Of a DNA stretch of 64,000 nt, positions 8,675 to 16,004 are shown one piece after another (position 1 is the stretch's first letter; the number at the start of each line of letters is the position of its first letter). Location: positions 1,426,001 through 1,490,000 of the forward strand of contig NZ_CP125370.1 in assembly GCF_030034735.1 (NCBI RefSeq). Reading direction: 5' to 3'. Below the pieces are notes generated by a model. It saw only the letters and a list, made by a program, of their open reading frames with translations, was not told where the DNA came from and ran no database searches. A program made the position numbers and the translations under genes. This DNA is from Paenibacillus sp. RC334 (GTDB lineage: Bacteria > Bacillota > Bacilli > Paenibacillales > Paenibacillaceae).

Positions 8675-10072
8675 ATGGATACCTTCTTTATTATTTTGAA
8701 TGTGCTTGTGCTGCTTGCACTGCTCGGCGTGTTGGTCTGGATGCAGAAAAAACACATTTCCTTTACAAAAAGGGTATTTGCCGGGCTGGGCTTCGGGCTG
8801 ATCTACGGGGTTATTCTTCAATACGCCTATGGGGCGGGCTCAGAGGTCATTACAAAATCGGTCGATTGGTTCAACCTCGCAGGCAATGGTTATGTCCGTT
8901 TGCTGCAAATGGTAGTTATTCCGCTCATCATGGTGTCGATCATTTCGGCTATTATGAATTTGAAGGGAAGACAGAATCTTGGCAAAATAAGCGTGTCTAT
9001 TATTGCAGTACTGCTGATTACAACGGCTATTGCCGCTTCGGTCAGTATTGTGACCAGCTTGTCGTTCGATCTTAAAGCGATTGAGATTCAAAGTGGGGAA
9101 AAGGAACAAGCACAGGGTTTGAAGATGGAGGAGCGTCTTGGAACAGTTCAGGATATGACGATTCCACAGCAGGTGCTGGAATTTATTCCATCCAATCCTT
9201 TTGAGGATATGACGGGAGCACGTCGTACTTCGACGCTGGCAGTAGTGATTTTCTCGGCTTTTATCGGGGTAGCCGTGCTTGGACTGGATCGTAAAAAGCC
9301 AGAGCAGGCGCAAACCTTCCGTAAAGTAATCGACGCCGTGTACGCGGTGGTGATGCGGATTGTGACGCTGGTGCTGAGATTGACGCCTTACGGTATTTTG
9401 GCGCTGATTACTAAAGTTGTAGCCACGACGAATCCGGATGAAATCTTGAAGCTGATCAAGTTTGTACTCGCTTCTTATGTGGCTCTGTTGGTCATGTTCG
9501 TCATTCATCTTATTTTGCTGGCTCTGTTCGGCTATAACCCGGTAACGTATGTGAAAAAGGTATTGCCTACGCTGGTTTTTGCCTTTACATCCCGTTCCAG
9601 TGCGGCAACGATTCCGCTAAATGTTGAAACGCAAACGAAAAAGCTCGGTGTGTCAGACGGCATCGCGAATCTGTCTGCCTCCTTGGGAGCGACCATTGGA
9701 CAAAACGGCTGTGCAGGTATTTATCCGGCCATGCTGGCGGTCATGATTGCGCCAACCGTGGGCATAAATCCGACGAGCTGGGATTTTATCCTCACGCTCA
9801 TTCTGGTCGTTACGGTTAGTTCCTTCGGCGTGGCGGGTGTAGGCGGTGGTGCCACCTTCGCTTCTCTGATCGTGCTTTCGACCATGAACTTGCCCGTAGC
9901 CTTGGCGGGATTGCTTATTTCGGTTGAGCCACTGATCGATATGGGACGCACAGCGCTGAATGTCAATGATTCTATTACGGCAGGACTCATTTCAGGCAAG
10001 GTGCTTAAGGAGAATGATCAGGATGTGTTCAACGATCAGGGTATGGATCTAGATACGACGGTAAGCTCCTAA
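8675..10072 (+). CDS. tcyP: L-cystine uptake protein, Na+/dicarboxylate symporter family
   Basis: Secondary cystine importer of the TcyP type, 465 residues. The N-terminus (long TM helix, then QKKHISFTKRVFAGLGFG) and the C-terminal GVAGVGGGATFASLIVLSTM match the TcyP subfamily of the dicarboxylate/amino acid:cation symporters, where these regions form the substrate hairpins; SRSSAATIPLN near residue 310 is the conserved serine-rich hairpin. Eight or more TM segments are visible. ATG at 8675 is preceded by CTGGAGGAAA. It is a single gene with no visible S-box or T-box in its 145-base upstream gap. Confidence 0.93.
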   Translation: MDTFFIILNVLVLLALLGVLVWMQKKHISFTKRVFAGLGFGLIYGVILQYAYGAGSEVITKSVDWFNLAGNGYVRLLQMVVIPLIMVSIISAIMNLKGRQNLGKISVSIIAVLLITTAIAASVSIVTSLSFDLKAIEIQSGEKEQAQGLKMEERLGTVQDMTIPQQVLEFIPSNPFEDMTGARRTSTLAVVIFSAFIGVAVLGLDRKKPEQAQTFRKVIDAVYAVVMRIVTLVLRLTPYGILALITKVVATTNPDEILKLIKFVLASYVALLVMFVIHLILLALFGYNPVTYVKKVLPTLVFAFTSRSSAATIPLNVETQTKKLGVSDGIANLSASLGATIGQNGCAGIYPAMLAVMIAPTVGINPTSWDFILTLILVVTVSSFGVAGVGGGATFASLIVLSTMNLPVALAGLLISVEPLIDMGRTALNVNDSITAGLISGKVLKENDQDVFNDQGMDLDTTVSS

Positions 10073-10179
10073 TTGGAACGATAGGGACTCTCTTCGCAGT
10101 TTAGGGAGCAGGTTTACTGTTCACGAATCGTAATCTGTGATACATTAAAATAATGTTTTTCCGGCTTACTCCGGATGAA

Positions 10180-10220
10180 CCGCGGTTCGCAACCATCCCG
10201 CGCTATCAAAACTAGGAGGA
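10180..10220 (+). promoter_or_regulatory. preQ1-I-like riboswitch
   Basis: CGCGG (10181-10185) pairs with CCGCG (10198-10202), enclosing the loop UUCGCAACCAUC. An A-rich tail (CUAUCAAAACUAGGAGG) follows that includes the ribosome-binding site of the next gene. This is the compact H-type pseudoknot layout of the preQ1 class I riboswitch, and loop and tail resemble the known short translational type. The downstream gene is a queuosine-precursor transporter, which fits. Ligand binding would hide GGAGG at 10215-10219 and shut off translation. Confidence 0.75.
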
Positions 10221-10224
10221 TTTC

Positions 10225-10923
10225 ATGTTTAATTTGCTATGGGGGGCAGCCTTTGTCCTCGTCAATTTTATGTTCTTTTTGTTATGTTATCGTTTGTTCG
10301 GTAAAAAAGGGTTATACGCCTGGATTGGTGTGGCTACCGTACTTGCCAACATTCAGGTAACCAAAACCATTGATTTGCTCGGTATTACGACGACATTGGG
10401 AAATACAATGTATGTCTCTATGTACATGGCCAGCGATTTGCTGAATGAAAAATACGGGCCTAAAGAGGCACGCAAAGCGGTGTGGTTCGGCTTTTTCACG
10501 CTGATTATGACGACGCTAACGATGCAGATGGCGCTGGTGTTTCAGCCTAATACAACCGATTTTGCCCAGGCGCCGATGCAGCAATTATTCGGACTATTAC
10601 CCAGACTTGCGCTTGCCAGCCTGACGGCCTATGCGGTTAGCCAATTGCTGGACGTTCGTCTATACTCGTGGATTCGCAAGTTTTTCCCGCAACGTCACCA
10701 GCTCTGGATTCGCGGCAATGGCAGTACGATGATTAGCTCGTTTATTGATACGCTCATTTTTTGCAGCATCGCCTTTTACGGCTATGAATGGGGAATATGG
10801 CTGGAGCTACTGTTCACCACCTATATCTTAAAATTTGTACTAACCGCGGCGGGTACACCGATATTGTACATCGCACGCAACTTCCGCTTTGCAGAAGAGG
10901 AGGGGCAGACGCTCAAGCCGTAA
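10225..10923 (+). CDS. Queuosine precursor transporter (YhhQ/QPTR family)
   Basis: Six-TM vitamin-uptake-type membrane protein of COG1738, 232 residues, that imports queuine or preQ0/preQ1-type bases for tRNA modification. Family marks are LANIQVTKTIDLLGITTTLGN and YMASDLLNEKYGPKEARKAV in the N-terminal half and the C-terminal STMISSFIDTLIF motif. ATG at 10225 follows TAGGAGGA. The preQ1-like riboswitch directly upstream supports the function. Its 3' end forms part of the terminator stem. Confidence 0.92.
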   Translation: MFNLLWGAAFVLVNFMFFLLCYRLFGKKGLYAWIGVATVLANIQVTKTIDLLGITTTLGNTMYVSMYMASDLLNEKYGPKEARKAVWFGFFTLIMTTLTMQMALVFQPNTTDFAQAPMQQLFGLLPRLALASLTAYAVSQLLDVRLYSWIRKFFPQRHQLWIRGNGSTMISSFIDTLIFCSIAFYGYEWGIWLELLFTTYILKFVLTAAGTPILYIARNFRFAEEEGQTLKP

Positions 10924-10953
10924 TTTGGCTTGGGGTTGCTCCTCCTTTTTTTT
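10896..10953 (+). terminator. Terminator overlapping the end of the transporter gene
   Basis: AGAGGAGGGGCA at the gene end pairs with TTGCTCCTCC at 10935-10944, with an inner AAGCC/GGCTT pair, and is followed by eight T. Confidence 0.85.
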
Positions 10954-10993
10954 GTATAACCAATGAAATCGTTCTTATTCTTATATATAAATC

Positions 10994-11024
10994 GTTCAAT
11001 GAAGCTTACAGTTACTTATATTGA
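10994..11024 (+). promoter_or_regulatory. Cluster promoter motif, copy 1
   Basis: GTTCA at 10994-10998, 16 bases, then CTTATATTGA at 11015-11024. It lies 86 bases before the zinc-ribbon gene. ATCGTCAG follows at 11033 and also occurs after copy 2. Confidence 0.7.
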
Positions 11025-11109
11025 AGTATATAGATCGTCAGATGAATTGTAATATTGGAGACTACGTAAGGAGAAAATCAAACCTTGTACTATGAAGGAG
11101 GCTACAGGA

Positions 11110-11367
11110 ATGATGCAGTTTACCCCATGTATCCGGTGTGAATTTCGTTATGTGACACAAAGGGCTAGAGAAAACTTTATGGCAGAGAAAATGGCAGGAG
11201 AACCCTTGCTATGCCTGCATTGTATCGGCGAACTTACGGGTAAAGTAATGGATCAGTTCGGTAAACTTGTTTATCCTCATGAGGTTGAACAGTCTAATTG
11301 GCAGCAGCATATTCCGAGGTCGTCTATTGAGGGGTGTAGACCCTGTATGAAGAAACGAGGACGATGA
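11110..11367 (+). CDS. Small zinc-ribbon-like protein, first gene of the tail cluster
   Basis: Unrecognised 85-residue protein. It contains three CxxC pairs (PCIRC, LCLHC, GCRPC), suggesting a zinc-binding fold, with charged residues between them. ATG at 11110 is chosen because AAGGAGG lies 8 bases upstream; an in-frame ATG before it overlaps that site. It has its own copy of the cluster promoter and another copy after it, so it may be transcribed alone and early. A second small CxxC protein lies at 43217-43534 near the other end of the cluster. It might be a regulator or chaperone; nothing decides this. Confidence 0.65.
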   Translation: MMQFTPCIRCEFRYVTQRARENFMAEKMAGEPLLCLHCIGELTGKVMDQFGKLVYPHEVEQSNWQQHIPRSSIEGCRPCMKKRGR

Positions 11368-11389
11368 AGAGATCAAGTACATCGCTACA

Positions 11390-11420
11390 GTTAAAACATC
11401 CAATACTTCACTTATATTGA
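11390..11420 (+). promoter_or_regulatory. Cluster promoter motif, copy 2 (tail-core operon)
   Basis: GTTAA at 11390-11394, 16 bases, CTTATATTGA at 11411-11420, a perfect match. It opens the unit from the tube protein to the hub. A leader of about 130 bases follows, with a small hairpin (TCCATTC with GAATGGA) before the first ribosome site. Confidence 0.75.
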
Positions 11421-11559
11421 TATCGTCAGGAAGGTGGTTTGCTCAAAGGTCAAGTTGTCACGGGTTCAGATCATGACGCGGGCCTTGAGAACACATATAA
11501 ATACTCCATTCCAATCGGGATACCATTAGAATGGAATAATAAACTGGAGGTTTTTGAAG

Positions 11560-12612
11560 ATGGGAATGACGAAAAACAAAAAAATGTTGATTAAAGGTGC
11601 GGGCAAGTTTATGGCTAAAATTCCGAATAGTGATGAACTCATCACGATTGGAACACTGAACAACATGCTTTTGGACATCCAACTGGATATGCACGATATC
11701 GAGGGTGGAGATTCCAGTGTGCCCTTGGATGCATTGCTTCGTAAAAAAACGATTGATATTACAGCTCAAGATGCCAAATTTGACTTAAATCTGGTCCGTC
11801 TCGTCCTCTGTTCCAAGCTTCGTGAAGGTGTTAGCGGAGCGTCTTACCGACTGACAACGGAAACCGTGACGGTTCCAGGGGAATCCCCATACCAGGTGCT
11901 GCTCACAGAAGCCGCAGCGACAAGTCCTGCAATGAAGGCTTACGAGGATGTAATTACAGGCACAGATGTAACCACAGAAGTTACCGTGACAGGTAATAAG
12001 GCAGTGTTCGATGCAGCGTTGGCCGGGAAAAAAGTAGTGATTGTCTATCCTGTCGCTTTGAGTGGAATCCAGCAGGATGATGATGGATTTGTATGGGAGC
12101 TGGAAGAGAAGCACGTTATTCAGGAAGTAAACGGGAAGTGTGAGGCAGAGCTTGTCTTTGGTACCTCGCTGCATACCACGCCTGAAATTTCAGTGCGTAC
12201 GCTAAATGGAAACAAGCTTCTCAAACGTTCGCTCACCGGAACCCCTACCGAGGAGCAATACCTTGTTGAAGGGGGAAAGCTGATTTTCAATGCAGCGTTG
12301 AAGGATGTAGCCATTTATGTAAACTATAAACGCAATGAAGTGGTGGATGTTCTGGATATTTCGAGCAGGGATTTACCGTTGACGGTTCACCTGGTTCATG
12401 ATGGCCGTTTTGAGCAAAAGGACGGTTCTGTGCAAGGATACCAAACGGAATTGTATCAATGTCGTGTGAAATCCAATTTCACGATTGATGCTCAGCGCCA
12501 GCAGGCGTCTACGCATAGTGTAACCTTGACGGTCATTGACCCGGAACGCTTTGATAACAAGCTCGGCACGATCAAGCGTTATGAGATCGCAACAACATCT
12601 GCTAACAACTGA
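11560..12612 (+). CDS. Probable major tail tube protein
   Basis: 350-residue beta-rich structural protein, first gene of the tail-core operon. It is called tube protein mainly by position: next comes the chaperone pair with its frameshift, as in siphoviruses. There are no TM segments. It begins with a basic tail (MTKNKKMLIKGAGKFMAKI) and has an internal NGNKLLKRSL...VNYKRN stretch like the NGxxL...Y beta modules seen in other proteins of this cluster, probably an inserted Ig-like domain, since tube proteins are often shorter (140-250). ATG at 11560 is 9 bases after GGAGG; an upstream TTG is too close to it. Confidence 0.6.
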   Translation: MGMTKNKKMLIKGAGKFMAKIPNSDELITIGTLNNMLLDIQLDMHDIEGGDSSVPLDALLRKKTIDITAQDAKFDLNLVRLVLCSKLREGVSGASYRLTTETVTVPGESPYQVLLTEAAATSPAMKAYEDVITGTDVTTEVTVTGNKAVFDAALAGKKVVIVYPVALSGIQQDDDGFVWELEEKHVIQEVNGKCEAELVFGTSLHTTPEISVRTLNGNKLLKRSLTGTPTEEQYLVEGGKLIFNAALKDVAIYVNYKRNEVVDVLDISSRDLPLTVHLVHDGRFEQKDGSVQGYQTELYQCRVKSNFTIDAQRQQASTHSVTLTVIDPERFDNKLGTIKRYEIATTSANN

Positions 12613-12634
12613 TACGTAAGGATGTGTTTTCGAA

Positions 12635-13069
12635 ATGAATGAAAGAGAGTTCACCGTTCCATCTAAAAATGAGCCTTCCAAGTCAGATGCGGTGGTAGAA
12701 AGTACAAAGAAGGTTTTGACAGAAGAGGAAGCACAGATCAAAGAAAAAGCTTTCTTTGAAGAAGATGAAAAGGTGCGTCTCCGTGACGGTAAAACGTATT
12801 ATTTGCCTCCGCTTGGGTTAAAGGATGCGCGTAAGCTGATTAAAAAGCTGAACGCTATTGATTCCGGCATTATTATTGCAAATCTGATTCCAGATGACCC
12901 GGAAGGTGCGGATCGTTATCATGAGCTGATAGATGTGCTGATGATGGGCTTCAAGCCTTATTATAGCTGGATGACTCCTGAGCATCTGGAGGAGTATGTT
13001 GACCTCGAAACGGCCAAGCAAATTATTGATGCCATGATCGGACTGAATGGAATAAAAAAGTCCATGTAG
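12635..13069 (+). CDS. Tail assembly chaperone, short form (gpG-like)
   Basis: 144-residue acidic protein with a polar, probably disordered N-terminus (about 1-50) followed by a helical domain (KTYYLPPLGLKDARKLIKKL onward). Its place between the tube protein and the tape-measure-like gene, and the slip site A AAA AAG at 13054-13060 just two codons before the stop, are the hallmarks of the G protein of lambda-type tails. It would coat the tape measure during assembly and be absent from the finished particle. Confidence 0.7.
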   Translation: MNEREFTVPSKNEPSKSDAVVESTKKVLTEEEAQIKEKAFFEEDEKVRLRDGKTYYLPPLGLKDARKLIKKLNAIDSGIIIANLIPDDPEGADRYHELIDVLMMGFKPYYSWMTPEHLEEYVDLETAKQIIDAMIGLNGIKKSM

Positions 13070-13413
13070 CCACTGAGGATGAGGAGCTGGAGTATGACCG
13101 GCAAGCTCCCGTTGACTGGGCGAATCTTTTTTTTAAGCTGGCCCATTATTGTCACCTGGATAAGCATCAGGTTTGGGACCTTACGCTCCCTCAGTTGGGC
13201 TACTATCTGGAGCAGTGTCATGACCATATCGAATTTACAATTAAAGTATCCTCCATGTCTGCCGGTGGGCTATGGAGCGGGACTGATCAAATGGATCGTT
13301 CGGATACCCGCCATACAGCCCGTGAAGAAGTCAGGGAAGACGGCTCATATATGGGCAGCTATAAGATAGCGGACGAAGAAGATATGGCATTTCTGGCTAA
13401 TATGCTTGGATGA
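12635..13413 (+). CDS. Tail assembly chaperone, -1 frameshift product (gpGT-like)
   Basis: A -1 slip at 13054-13060 (codons ATA AAA AAG, so the heptamer is A AAA AAG in the proper phase) takes ribosomes into a frame open without a stop from 13060 to 13413, adding 117 residues for a 259-residue fusion. The extension starts VHVATEDEELEYDRQAPVDW and ends LANMLG. It has no ATG with a ribosome site of its own near its beginning. The arrangement matches programmed frameshifting in tail chaperones. Because other genes here have homopolymer indels, the A6 run should be confirmed. Confidence 0.7.
13054..13060 (+). promoter_or_regulatory. Ribosomal -1 frameshift heptamer
   Basis: A AAA AAG in zero-frame phase, the most efficient bacterial slippery heptamer. 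A possible downstream stem (GGAGCT at 13083-13088 with AGCTCC at 13103-13108) starts about 22 bases later, farther than usual for a stimulator. Confidence 0.7.
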
Positions 13414-13478
13414 AAGGCACTCCTGCTCTGCTCCGTATGGAGGGGCGGGAGTTTCATTTTATAAAAGGCGGTGAATGT

Positions 13479-14270
13479 ATGGGCAATATAGAGGTTGATG
13501 TGCTTGTGGAGCTACAGGCATTTATTCAGACACTAAGGCATTCTTCTCGTGCTGATATTCGGGAGCTGGCTTCACGCTTAGGGCGTTTGAGTGAACACAA
13601 GCACACATTAAGCACCTTATTAGATTGTAGGACAAGGTCCGAAGTAAACCAGCAAAAACCAGATCAGCTACCCGCAGATGAGAGTCAAAGTCTGCAACAT
13701 GATATGAATGGTAAAACGAAGCCGCTGACCTTCCCCATGAATGAATACGTGGGCAAGGTGCAGAGGGATCCAAGCAGGAAGACGCTAAACGCTGAAATAG
13801 CAGATATACGAACAGGCTCTATGGAGTATATCTGTATGCGCAAGCACCAAACTCAGGACTTGCAAAGTGTACTCCGTCATCAGCGTGCATTTCATATGAA
13901 GTCGGAAGCTTCATGGGAATTCCGAGAGCAGCACAGCGAATGGAGAGGGCAGTCCCTGCAAGCCCAATTGGGGATTTGGAGTGGGGTGGAGCCATTAGCT
14001 GGAACGTTTCATATGCCAGGGGGCGTCACAGAGCTGACCAGCAAAGAATATCTGACACGTGCAAACATGCACCCATCGTACACGATCAACTCCGGTGACG
14101 TCATCGTCCATATGACATTGCCTAATGTCACGAATGACGTAAGTCCGACCCAACTGGAAGCGATCGGTAACGGACTGGGAAGAGGTCTTAAAAACGGTAG
14201 AGCCGGAAGCTTACGGGATCAGCTTCTTATGAATCCGACCACTGCTTATCGTAGCAGTACGTCATATTAA
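13479..14270 (+). CDS. Tape-measure-like protein, unusually short
   Basis: 263 residues from ATG 13479 (ribosome site AAAAGGCGGTG). The N-terminal part is strongly helical (VDVLVELQAFIQTLRHSSR and on). The C-terminal part (SGDVIVHMTLPNV...SPTQLEAIGNGLGRGLK) resembles the usual end of siphovirus tape measures, a short beta pair followed by a helix. It sits where a tape measure should be, right after the chaperone pair. With the accepted rule of about 1.5 angstrom of tail per residue this would give a tail near 40 nm, far shorter than usual. No TM segments and no lytic domain. It could be the C-terminal remnant of a longer gene, but the upstream space is filled by the chaperone. Confidence 0.5.
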   Translation: MGNIEVDVLVELQAFIQTLRHSSRADIRELASRLGRLSEHKHTLSTLLDCRTRSEVNQQKPDQLPADESQSLQHDMNGKTKPLTFPMNEYVGKVQRDPSRKTLNAEIADIRTGSMEYICMRKHQTQDLQSVLRHQRAFHMKSEASWEFREQHSEWRGQSLQAQLGIWSGVEPLAGTFHMPGGVTELTSKEYLTRANMHPSYTINSGDVIVHMTLPNVTNDVSPTQLEAIGNGLGRGLKNGRAGSLRDQLLMNPTTAYRSSTSY

Positions 14271-14325
14271 TCCATACTCTGTCGAACCGGAGTAAACATC
14301 ATTTTTAATGACAGGAGGTATACAT

Positions 14326-14943
14326 TTGACTCAGCAAAGCCCCAATAAATCAGAAGATGTGATCTACAAAAAGCGATTATTTTATGATAACGGAATTCGC
14401 TTTGTCGAGGTTAAGGCCAAGTTTATCAGCGAATATAAGCCACCGGCTCCGACTCTGAAATCCCATGTTAATGAAACGTTTTCCTACTCAGTAGGCTTGG
14501 TCAATCGTGGAACTTCACATTATACAGCTGCCCTAACACTTTTATTTTACAGTAAAAAGGAATACGCAGACTGGCTATCTTTTATAGGCTCAGAACACAA
14601 ATATTATGATGAAAAAGGCACGATCTATCTGGGGGTTGTGACAGGTAAACCAGATATTCAAACGGCGGAGATGGAGACTAAATATATCATCCAAGTCCAA
14701 ATGTCACTTATTCGCAAGCAAGGTGATGAATACCGCTGCAAAAGCCAATTCATGGACCTCAATGGCCATTGGGCATCCAGCTATATCGAGGAAATGGAGC
14801 AGCGTGGTATGGTTACCATCCCTGCGGATGAAGGCGAAGTCAGCCCTTATTTCAGACCGGACGAGGGCTGTACCCGGGCAGAGGGAATCACCTTTTTGAT
14901 GAGGTCCTATAGGTATGTGGACCGGATTCTAAGGGGGTATTGA
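14326..14943 (+). CDS. Distal-tail-like protein with C-terminal SLH domain
   Basis: 205 residues from TTG 14326; AGGAGGT lies 7 bases upstream and inside the longer open frame, which rules out the ATG at 14308. Residues about 1-145 are beta-rich and fit a small distal tail (Dit-like) protein by position. The last 60 residues read as an S-layer homology domain: FMDLNGHWASSYIEEMEQRG ... YFRPDEGCTRAEGITFLMR, with the conserved FxDxxxHWA and RPxxxxTRAE elements. SLH domains normally bind pyruvylated secondary cell-wall polymer. The next gene starts one base after this stop and begins with another SLH-like stretch, so the two products may build one SLH cluster. Confidence 0.65.
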   Translation: MTQQSPNKSEDVIYKKRLFYDNGIRFVEVKAKFISEYKPPAPTLKSHVNETFSYSVGLVNRGTSHYTAALTLLFYSKKEYADWLSFIGSEHKYYDEKGTIYLGVVTGKPDIQTAEMETKYIIQVQMSLIRKQGDEYRCKSQFMDLNGHWASSYIEEMEQRGMVTIPADEGEVSPYFRPDEGCTRAEGITFLMRSYRYVDRILRGY

Positions 14944-14944
14944 G

Positions 14945-15994
14945 ATGAAACGTTGGATTGATGTAGATCCACTGGATTGGTTTTATAGAGATATGTTAGA
15001 TATGGCACGTTTAGGTCTGGATGCCCGCAACGAGCACAGCTTTATCGAGGGGATGCCCTACGACACTTTTGACCAAGAACATGAACGCATTGTCAAGCGC
15101 TTTGTAACGTTCGATGGTCAGCAGGAATTTGCCATTCCCGGCTATCAGATGCATATTGAAAATCCAGTTTTTGTTTTCGTCGCTGGAGTTCAGGTACAGC
15201 CTGAAAGAGTGGAAAACGAAAAAATAACGATGCCCCATCCTTTATCCGGCGGACTTGAGGTGGTATGTATCGCTTATGGCAGACCCGCTTATCAGGGGGA
15301 TGGCTGTGTTCAAAAACCTTATATGGATACGGACGAAAGTCTGATTATCCTGCCTTCTGCGATCTTGTCCATGGCGGCTGATTATCAGAGCCAAACGAAA
15401 TATCAGCCGGAGACGGTCACGGTTCTGGGAACCAAGCTCAAGCGGTTACCTGTGAAAATCCAATCGGAAGAAGATCCAAAGGAAGTGATTAAGAAAGCAT
15501 TCGGCTTCAGGCAGGATGCATTTGTGATTCATCAAGGAATTGTGTATCTCCCCTTCAACTATAACGGATTTCCCGCGACTGTCGGATATAACTATCGTGA
15601 AGCCGGGAGTGTGCAATTTAAACAGGAGACGGTCGTTGTCAGCACTGTACATGCTCGTTATCATGACCGTTTCTTTCCGAATGTTCGTATGAAAAGAGCA
15701 CAGTTTCTTGTTCTTCTTCAACAGATGCGGGTGGATATCTATAACAGATATACCGACCGTGGATTGGAGAGCAATACGTATCCGCCGAGAACCTTGCAGG
15801 ACCGAAGCTCTTTCTCAGGCCAATGGTATGAGCAGGATGTTATGGACTTGATAAGTGAGCAGTTTCTAGACGGAAGCTATGTATTTCCACTCTATGAAAA
15901 CAATATGCTGGAGCCAGAAAAATGTATTACACGTGCGGAAGCTGTCGTATTTTTAAACCGATTCATAGAATGGGCCCTAGAAAAATTCAGATAG
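14945..15994 (+). CDS. Tail protein flanked by two SLH-like segments
   Basis: 349 residues. The N-terminus (WIDVDPLDWFYRDMLDMARLG) and C-terminus (QWYEQDVMDLISEQFLDG ... LEPEKCITRAEAVVFLNRF) both look like SLH domains; the second keeps TRAE. Between them are two beta modules (VTFDGQQEFAIPGY...VFVAGVQVQ and FRQDAFVIHQGIVYLPFNY). ATG at 14945 overlaps the previous gene's ribosome context (stop TGA, one base, ATG), so translation is coupled. Together with its neighbour it supplies three SLH-like units, the number usually found together in S-layer proteins. No catalytic motif seen. Confidence 0.6.
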   Translation: MKRWIDVDPLDWFYRDMLDMARLGLDARNEHSFIEGMPYDTFDQEHERIVKRFVTFDGQQEFAIPGYQMHIENPVFVFVAGVQVQPERVENEKITMPHPLSGGLEVVCIAYGRPAYQGDGCVQKPYMDTDESLIILPSAILSMAADYQSQTKYQPETVTVLGTKLKRLPVKIQSEEDPKEVIKKAFGFRQDAFVIHQGIVYLPFNYNGFPATVGYNYREAGSVQFKQETVVVSTVHARYHDRFFPNVRMKRAQFLVLLQQMRVDIYNRYTDRGLESNTYPPRTLQDRSSFSGQWYEQDVMDLISEQFLDGSYVFPLYENNMLEPEKCITRAEAVVFLNRFIEWALEKFR

Positions 15995-16004
15995 GTGATG
16001 AAAA

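Noticed and set aside
13195..13413. The small frame after the chaperone as a separate gene starting at TTG 13195
   Set aside because: No ribosome site, and the frame is open back to the A AAA AAG slip site, so a frameshift extension explains it better.
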